Shown here piece by piece: positions 56,401 to 64,000 of a stretch of DNA of 64,000 nucleotides; positions within the stretch are counted from its first letter, which is position 1, and every line of letters starts with the position of its first letter. The notes under the pieces are model-generated. The model saw nothing but the letters and a program-made list of their open reading frames with translations, did no database searches and was not told the DNA's origin. The stretch comes from Polytrichum commune. Taxonomy: Eukaryota; Streptophyta; Polytrichopsida; Polytrichales; Polytrichaceae. The stretch spans positions 27,218,001-27,282,000 of the forward strand of contig OX485809.1 in the NCBI GenBank assembly GCA_950295325.1, read 5' to 3'. Both the position numbers and the translations under genes were made by a program.

Positions 56401-58057
56401 AGCTTGCAGAGTTTGTGGTACACAATTTTGAGGCAAAATGGCAAGATCGTCAATTTAAATCATGCCTTGAAAACTTGTCAAGTGACCAAATCCTATCAGT
56501 CATTGACTTTGCTTAAAACTATTCCTTTCAATGGCAAAACGAGGTGCAATCCCAACATTGGCAGTCATTCCAGGTGACAATACTAGTGCACATTACCTTT
56601 CGAATTGATCCTGGCTGGGATGAAGTGGATGTCAGGTCCAAAATACTTACTGAATATCACTTCTATGTGAGTGATGACAAAACCCATGACAATCTATTTG
56701 TGCAATATTGTTTTGGTTTGCATTGGGTTTTTTTGAGGGAGTCTGGCCATGCACTACCAGTGGAGCACATAGTCTTCTCTGATGGATGCTCTTCTCAATT
56801 CAAGTGCGCAAGGTCCCTTTTTTTTGTGACCCGCTATCCTACGCTAACCAGAAGTCCACACCTACCCAATGGGTGTGCTATGCAATGGAATCACTTCGGC
56901 TCTGGGCACGGAAAGGGACGCTGGGATGGGGCAGGAGCAACAATCAAACAAGCTCTGCGAGCAGAGCAGGTGAAACCTGATGGTATTAGGCTTCACAATG
57001 CGAGTGATGCAGTTGCTTACCTTAGGCAATATATGGGTCGGCAATACGCTGGGTATACCAATGTTCGTAGGGATGTGAAGGGATTTTTTTATGAGGTGGC
57101 TAGCACTGATGTTGTGCGTGTAGATCAATTTAATGCCCGCACAGTGGAGGGAACTAGATCATTTCACCAGGTTTGTAGTGTAGGATTGGATATGATTTCC
57201 TTGCAGGTCCGAACCCTATCATGTTTTTGTAGCTTCTGTCAAGATGGAGGTGATGGCCCTTGTGATAATGCTGACTATGTGGAGCCTTATAAACTTATTA
57301 GGATCGAGCCTTGCAACATAGATGACGTTCGCGCAGATGTGGAACATGTTGATGTCATTGGGGAGGGTAACAGGGAGGCGATAGCTGCTAGCTTGGAGGT
57401 TGGGGATCATTTTGCGGTTGTTGCTGACGAGGGAAACTCTGAGGATGCAAATTTTTGGATCTTAATTACTGAAGAGACTCTTCATGCAGTTGAGGAGGAA
57501 TCCAAGGAAGATTGTTGGGGCCAAAAGGTGTACAAGGGAGAGCAAATTGTGGTAGGCATGTATTATAAGCAAAAAGGAAGGAGTATGAGATCTTATGTTT
57601 TGTGCGATGCTGATCCTGCTTATATCTACTCCCATTTGGTAATTGCTGCAAAGTTTGCAATGTTGCCGGCTCGGCATCGACAAAAAGGTGGGAGGGAGGG
57701 GACACAGGTACATACAATATATACAAGCCCCACTTCATTTTGTATGCACATCTTCAAATTTTTTTGAATAGCAAGTTCTATAAGGTAGTTTTGTTAGGCA
57801 AAAGGGAATTATATGATACATGCGTGCTTTAGTTTCCAATATAATGCCATGTGATTGTTTGCACACAACATTTTAGCTCGATGGGATAAGAGGATGGGCT
57901 GTTATGCAAAACCTCCTCCAACTCCTTGTTGTGGTGACCATGATGTTGTGGGGCATTAAAGGTTTTATCCTAATTATTATTTGTGGGTGTTGGTTAGGTG
58001 TACACTCTCCCTGCAGCTGCTCATGAACTCATAGAAGCCAGGCTCAGTGCAACTTGA
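53448..58057 (+). pseudogene. DDE-transposase-like gene with two in-frame stops
   Basis: Probable exons are 53448 to about 53852 (uncertain), about 53967-54671, 55857-57707 and 57998-58057. The last three join in frame with GT...AG introns. Exon b has a basic stretch (KRQAQNERQRQCRQRR) and a VSPNRKDVVR motif. Exon c has CSCNCVVCGARTP, a DFA-stop-NYSFQWQNEVQS motif, HIVFSDGCSSQFKCA and FGSGHGKGRWDGAGATIKQ, then a C-terminal part GDHFAVV...VGMYYKQKGRSM...VLCDADP. The DFxENYS / SDGxxSQ(Y/F)K / HGK..(C)DG.G..K arrangement is, to my knowledge, that of an uncharacterised transposase-like family frequent in animal genomes. TAG (54564-54566) and TAA (56514-56516) interrupt conserved motifs, the second at the Glu of DFAENYS, so this copy is probably inactive. 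Confidence 0.65.
54672..55856 (+). other. Long intron of the transposase-like gene
   Basis: 1,185 bp, GTACAC...TTTTTGCAG. Its second half is enriched in TTCCTGA/GATTCCT/TTCCTAA motifs (for example 55520-55700). No nested gene seen. Confidence 0.7.
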
Positions 58058-58927
58058 GGCAATCATCTAACATCGTGGAGTTTCTAGCTAGGGTGATGTG
58101 TACTGGTCAAATAGATGATCTAGAGAGTGAGTGCACTAGTGCCTCCTCTTGTACCAAATATATTACCACATTTAAGTGTGCCACCATCCCACTGGTGGAT
58201 TTTTGGTCCCAAATGCAAATCATGTCATTAGCCTACAATCTGCTATGTATTTGGTTTAACAATTTGATGTGCCCCTTCTCATTCCTATTGTGTTGTGGCA
58301 GTCAATGTGAGTTAATTGTGGACATCCATTTTTTTATTGTGGATAGTGGTTTAGGGTGAAGACCCAGCTGGGGTCACTTTATATATGAATGTAAATGCAT
58401 TCCAGTTTCAAAAAGGGTGCCCTCTTATTTCCATACCATCCCTGTCTATTGGTATCCAGGATGCAACATAATTTGTTCTAAAAGGGTTGAATGTATTTTG
58501 TATATGTTCGTTTTGGGTGCACATGGGCTTGGGTTTTGGTTCACTTTGATGAGAACATTCACAATAGCTACCATAGTATTTGAAATCACATTGAGCCAAA
58601 TTTGAAGAATCTGTGTATTCCATAAGAAAATCATCAAACATGCACTGCCCTTAAGCATAAATATATCTACTGAAGCATGCTTCCCATTGATTGTTTGGCT
58701 TACATTGTACACCCCTTATTTTAAAACTATTTAAGAATAAATTCAACCCTCAAGCTCCGTGTCGTTTGAGCAAGCATTGAGTGGACATGCTAAAGATGAG
58801 TTCCAAGGAAGCATCCACATGATGATTGGGCTCAAAATCTCGCCGTTGCTAAGGAATCTCCATAAAATAGCTTATAATTTAGACTATATTGGCTTGTGGT
58901 ACTTGTTCATGTTCCATGTGCGATTAA
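58058..58927. other. No gene recognised
   Basis: AT-rich sequence between convergent genes. It should contain the 3' ends of the plus-strand transposase-like gene and the minus-strand acidic/coiled-coil gene. Small frames here have no recognisable content. Confidence 0.5.
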
Positions 58928-61900
58928 TTAAGGTTTCATGTTAACACTAAGCTGAAGATTGGTAAGAAAGGCCATCCATTCATCAATTTCAAGTTCCATT
59001 ACATCAAATTTCTTCATGTTCACAGGTTGGTCAGATAGCAGAATCCTATAAGACAAAGACCAGGTCGTCAATGTTAGAAAAGAATCTGAAGTATTCAAAA
59101 CTACAGTATGTGTTGGGGTTGACCTGGAGTGAAAAGTGAAAAGGGTGGTTCTGGTTTTGTGTTGGGGTTGACCTGGAGGGATGGCCAACCATTCTACAGG
59201 CTCAAATTCAATACTGTTGTGGAGAAATAGAAAACTTCCTCCAACGGACCTCCGGAACTTCACCAATATTATGTACAAGTTCCCAAGCAGTGGTTGGTCA
59301 GTGTGCAAGGCTCCTGCTCTTTTAATACTCATAAGTAAACATATTCTATTATGTCTAGGATACATAGCCAGAACATCTTCCAAAGTCAAGCTTCAGCCCT
59401 TTGACAAACAACATACATGTTTAAAGCATAGGTAATTAGACATATACATTTGTCTTGTCAAGCAACATTGTAGCTTATGGCTTTAACAAGCGAGAGGGAA
59501 ATGACAACCTCATACATGCATAATTCCTCCAAAACATTTGTTTCAACATCAGCAAGATTGGAGCCCTCAACACTATACACAACACTCAATCCTATAAATT
59601 CCAGTACAAACCAAAATGACCATACATGTGTTCATTCCATTCTTGAATTAGGCCATATCAGTTAGTATCTACTAATAGGTTGTAGGGTGGATGACGTATA
59701 CAACAACACAAGGGAGAAGAAAATGTTCACACAGTCTATATGGTATTGTCACATTTGAAAGGTCTATACATATCTGGAGACATTGCTTGTTGCTGGTATA
59801 TCATAAATATTCCTTCATCTAAAATAGAAGTACTAGTAGGTGGATTACCACTCAAAAAAATAGTCACAAAAATTTTCCATCCAAAAACCACCTGATACCA
59901 TCTACTTCCTATGTGTACATGCTGGATTGTGCTTTGTTGTTGCAAGGGTGAAGCTAATGACCTCCTGAGTGTCAAACCAACAAACATAGTGTCAATTCCA
60001 ACAACTCAGCATTGGAAACAAGGAGCCAACAATGTCTAAATCCACAAAAAGACATGGTAAATGAAATATAAACCCAAAAAAACGCAAGGTGAATGCCATT
60101 GAAACTTACCTTTTTAGAGTATGTTGGGCTCAAGAGCAATTGAATGTGGTCAGCTCATCCAGATTGCACACCTAGGCAATTCCAAAAGCCCATGTACATC
60201 TGTAAGTCTTTTTGTGTATGCAAAAAACTAAAGACATAAGACAACCTGGATACTCAATGTAGATAAACCCAAACACCTACCAACAAGAACAATGCAAATC
60301 TGTAAAGAGAAAGGTTAAGGAAGAACCTTGTTGGACTTCCATTTGTACACTTGTTTTCTGCTTCAATCGAAGAAGGCAATCTTCATAGTGATGGAGCTTT
60401 GCCAATTCACTTTTGTGGTGCTCAACCTTTGTTTTAAGTTCGCACCTGACTTCCCCAATTTCATGGCAGATTTTCTCCAATTCAAGAATTGAATCCTGCA
60501 CTTCTGCAAATCCAAACTTGTGCACATCGATTCCATCAATGGCTTCTAAACCTATGACTTGGACCTTGGCATCATGAAGACGGCCTTCCGCATTGTTCAT
60601 TTTGTAGAGCAGTCCAATTAAATTTTGTTGCATGCCTTCCAACACTTCTGTACACTCCTTCACAGTTTGTCTTTTCTTCAAAACAAGTGCATTAATGTCT
60701 TTTAATTGAGTGGCCAAACTAGATTTAGCAATCTTTGATCCCTCACCCATATGGACACCTCTCTCCTCTTCCACTACACCAGCAGGGGATCCTACTTGCA
60801 GAAATTTTGTTTTCAATGCCAACTGTCCAATTCTGAACTGCAAGAGCTCTCTCTTGAATTTCACTTGCTCCTCTCTCAATCTCACTTCCTTCAGCCTCAC
60901 TGCCCTCTCCAAGACAAGTAGGCCATTGTCATCAATTTCTGTTGGCAGTGTGGGTGGCATTTGCAAACCTTCATTTGGAAGGGGTGGGGTGGCCAATTCA
61001 TCAATGATTGGCGCAGCATGTGATTGGTTCATAGCATCACTATGTGTATCTCCCACAAGCTTCTCTTTGTCTTGAGGCGTGTTCAGCTCAAAATCTGTTG
61101 TCACCGTATCAGCAAAGGGACTCTGACCAAGGACTTCTGCACCCAGTTGGTCCTCTCCAATGCAATCTGTAGGAGCATCTTTAGACATTACTCCCTGCCT
61201 AGGTGATTGAAATTGATCCGCATCAGGGCCACCTAGAATAACAGGTTTAGGTTGCACAAGGGCCTCTTCAATAACTTGCTGATCATTCACTGTTGGAAGA
61301 TCTGTAACAAGTGCATCATCCCCAATCTGGTCATTTTTTTGATTGAAGGCACCTTCCTACAACCCAATGTCATGTGCCTTAGCTGCATTTTCTTTCTCTC
61401 CCTCCACTTCCTCTTCCTTCTCTTCCTGATCCTCTTCTTCCTTGTCATCCTGATCCTCCTCACCCTGGTCCCCCTCTTCCTCAACCTCAAAGTCCTCATC
61501 CTCATCTTCAGTGTCCTCCTCTTCCTCATCATAATCTTCCTCATCATCCTCTTCCTCTCCATCTTGGCTAGAAGTGGCATTTTTGTACTCAGGAAGTGGT
61601 GAGAAGCTTCCCTTCCTCCTATGCACACCTTCAGCAAATTTAGCCCAATTTATGCTAAATCCTTTGCGCTCTGCAAGAACTCCTAGTGCAAATCCAAGGG
61701 TGATGTCCGAATTGATTGTCTGCTTGCGCTGGTACACTTTGCGAATCAGGGTCTCAATCCTAGTCTTCAATGCCTCATCGTCATGGCTAGTGTAGCGAAA
61801 GCCGTTGTTGCTCTTGCGCTTTCCCCACATTTTCTCACACTCCTTCTTAGAGGCATAGCGTTTCCCGATGTTAGGAGAAGGAAGCAACCCCTTCACTGGT

Positions 61901-61941
61901 AGTCCCACAACGTCTCGAAACCACCTCCAGCTCCCCTCCAT
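58928..61941 (-). pseudogene. Acidic/coiled-coil protein gene with one in-frame TAG
   Basis: Begins at ATG 61941 (MEGSWRWFRDVVGLP). A basic, folded-looking N-terminus of about 110 residues (GKRYASKKECEKMWGKRKS, INWAKFAEGVHRRKG) precedes a 60-residue run of Glu/Asp. A TAG at 61357-61359 follows AHDIGL. The same frame continues open to 60277 with a Pro/Asp-rich linker, then long helices (ERAVRLKEVRLREEQVKFK; KTKVEHHKSELAKLHHYED) typical of a coiled coil. A donor-like CAACAAG|GTTCTT is at about 60325. A plausible last exon is 58928-59045 (ILLSDQPVNMKKFDVMELE..., stop). Exons between are uncertain (open stretch 59046-59389). Not recognised. The TAG may be a true nonsense mutation, or 61360 may be an intron edge I cannot place. 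Confidence 0.55.
59095..59195. repeat. 52-bp direct duplication
   Basis: TGTGTTGGGGTTGACCTGGA occurs at about 59109 and again at about 59161, with partly repeated flanks. A local duplication within the intron/exon region of the minus-strand gene. Confidence 0.75.
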
Positions 61942-62550
61942 AGCAATCTTCTACAACAAATCTAAACCCAATCCCTACACCAGTGCAACACTTCCTCAAC
62001 ACCTGGCCTCAGACTATGGTGTGGTAGCTTAGAAAAGAGAGGAGTAAGACAAAGCTATGAGCATATTCAAAATGCAGCTAATGTAACATGGTTGTTGTGG
62101 GTAAGAGTAGAGAGAGGAGTGGGAAGTGTACCAGCACGTATGCCCAACTTGCATTCTTAGATTGGATGGGAGCCTCTAGAAGCTGCATGAAAACATTAGA
62201 AGTACTAGGACATGTGTCAATTTAAATCATTTGTGCCAATAAGGAACTGAAATCATGAGGATGGTCCACATGTATGATTTCCATGTGTAGTCATTTCCCA
62301 AGTAGCCTAAACCTTGTCGTAATCATTGACAATCAAATAAAACAACTAACTACGTAATCATTGTCCCTGAATGTTACATTTGAACACCTAGGACTACATG
62401 TACTTATGTTGTACGTGTTATAAATAGATGACAATTGATGCAAAATCACTCGATATACAATGAGTAAACATCAATTCACTCAAATAACGAAGGCAATGAA
62501 CATTCAATTTTTATTCCATAATGCTATGTGAAAGCCTAACCCTCTAATCA
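61942..62550. other. Intergenic region / probable promoter of the minus-strand gene
   Basis: Lies upstream of the ATG at 61941 and downstream of the RING gene stop at 62551. AT-rich. No open frame and no clear TATA box that I would commit to. Confidence 0.4.
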
Positions 62551-63850
62551 TCACTTGCCCCTCCCACTTCGTCTGGACCTATTGTCATGACGAACGGAGG
62601 CAAACTTAGAAGGACTGCCAGCCAACAACTTCATAACCTCTTTGTTGGCAACTGGTTTTTGGCCCCCGTGTTTACTTAGGAAGGCAGAAGGGTCCTCAGC
62701 TGGACCCTCAGTTCTAGTCATTCTTTTAGCAAAATTACCTGGCATTGTAGGGTTTTTCCTTTTCACATGAGGGATGTAGTCATGTGATTCAACAATTTGC
62801 GTAGACTCAGACTGAATATCTACAGAGGTGCAGGCTGGAAGAGGATGAACATCCAAGGATGAGTTAGGGACCTTCTCCTTTGAATCTAAGGAATTTGTAT
62901 TCTTCTCCACCTTGTCTTCCAAACAACTGCTAGTGTAGTTTGTATGCTGGATTGGTTTGGGATCACTAGGACAACCTCTCTCCTCATCGTCATCACTACT
63001 ATCAGTGTACGTATCATTTAGTCCCAAAAGTACACTATTCCCACTACCACAAGATGTTCTTTTAGGTCTGTTTTGCAAAGAACCAGTAGGGGTTTCCAAT
63101 CTAGCCAAATCATCTTCAGAATTAGATTCATCAGAGTCAAAATCAAAATCTGGCTCTTTGAATCCATGGATTTCCATCCCACTACGTCCTTGACTAACAA
63201 TTTTAGCGCGTTTATTGGTTGGAAATCTAATGGTTCTCCTAACCACCGGTTGCACACTTGCATTGAAAGCATTCCCTAGACCCACCATAGTACTTTTTGG
63301 TTTCGGGTTAGCACGCATTGATCCTGAAATGAGGTCACAGCAAGTTGGACACAAAAGTAGGTCTTTTGCACACGTCGTGCAAACACAAGTATGACCACAT
63401 GGCTGCATCACAACCCATGCAAAGGAGTATTAATAAAAAAATCTAGAGACCACCATATGGCCCTATAATCCAACATTGATTAGCTGAAACAAAACATATA
63501 TGATTTTGTACAATGACATATATTTATGCCTAAACACTCACCTCCAATGTAGCCATGGGTTTGCATTTCTCAAAGCAAATAATGCATTGAAAGCTTGTTG
63601 TGTCTAACCCTGGGAAATTTCCATCCTCAGTTTCCACCAATGATGATTTCTGTGAAATCGCTGGTTGATGGCATTTCTTTGAGGCCACCTCGGCATATTC
63701 TTCCGCGCATGCACCACTTCTTGGAACAAAGTTGTCTTGACTTGCTGATGTGTGAGTCCTCAAAGAGCAGGATGGCTCAGGTATTGTTGAGTTTGTGTCG
63801 CCCAAGTGTTGGAAAATAGTGGTGGAAGCTCCAAAGTCTGAATGGACATC
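62551..63850 (-). CDS. C3HC4 RING-finger protein, 3' two exons
   Basis: Exons 63850-63542 and 63402-62551 (minus strand), joined across a GTGAGT...TGCAG intron (63403-63541) in phase 0. The join completes a RING: CIIC in the first exon, then PCGHTCVCTTC...CPTC in the second (C-x2-C-x12-C-x-H-x3-C-x2-C-x6-C-x2-C), as expected of zinc-binding E3 ubiquitin ligases. The rest is low-complexity: Ser/Asp/Glu-rich (DFDFDSDESNSEDD, TDSSDDDEERG) and a basic C-terminus (RHDNRSRRSGRGK) ending at a normal stop. Upstream is Ser/Thr-rich. The exon at 63850 starts at a TTGTAG acceptor mid-codon, so the true start lies further upstream, possibly beyond the window. Substrate unknown. Confidence 0.8.
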
Positions 63851-64000
63851 TACAAGCAAGAATAAGGACTTAAATTAGGAATCAGGAATGAACTAACATA
63901 TACTGGTCCAAAAACAAACTAGGAATTAATACCAAAGAGTCATGGTATCCAAATGGACCAGGAAATCACTTCTTGTATCCAAAAAATATTCCTATTGATA

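Overview
The window looks like repeat-rich nuclear DNA of a land plant. Introns have GT/AG ends, the LTR retrotransposons carry chromovirus-type (Ty3/gypsy with chromodomain) coding remnants and a primer-binding site matching initiator tRNA-Met, and a 75-bp satellite fills much of the left 50 kb. I see no prokaryotic gene organisation and cannot name the species. A non-flowering plant is my impression only.

Layout, left to right. At 1-571 lies a broken exon on the minus strand. From 572 to 50592 runs what was one satellite array of about 13.0 kb (roughly 170 units of 74/75 bp), now split into five blocks (572-6084, 24802-29152, 30761-31249, 40653-41602, 48917-50592). Four insertions with exact 5-bp target-site duplications (TSDs) split it: (1) element A, 6085-24801, itself hit by element B (6215-13214, in its left LTR) and element C (15299-22345, in its internal region); (2) element F, 29153-30760, a probable 1.6-kb solo LTR; (3) element E, 31250-40652, a probable 2.35-kb solo LTR hit by element D (31611-38659); (4) element G, 41603-48916. 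A, B, C, D and G belong to one family with LTRs of 972-996 bp.

This family is the most striking content. Protease-like, RNase H, integrase and chromodomain remnants can be followed in order. In the four copies that keep the region (B, C, D, G), the reverse-transcriptase core between the protease end and the post-YxDD segment is missing at the same junction. All five copies share several stop codons. Yet the LTR pairs of B, C and G are almost identical and each has an intact TSD. The simplest reading is a defective, RT-less chromovirus lineage amplified in trans by a partner. A and G entered the satellite in the same orientation at the same nucleotide position of the 75-bp unit.

The right 13.4 kb (50593-64000) is low-copy-looking sequence. 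It holds a clean five-exon plus-strand gene fragment with an EGNHR motif (50627-52676), cut at its 5' side by the satellite. Next is a plus-strand multi-exon gene resembling a DDE-transposase-like family common in animal genomes, broken by two in-frame stops (53448-58057). On the minus strand are an acidic/coiled-coil gene with one in-frame TAG (58928-61941) and the 3' part of a C3HC4 RING-finger gene (62551-63850).
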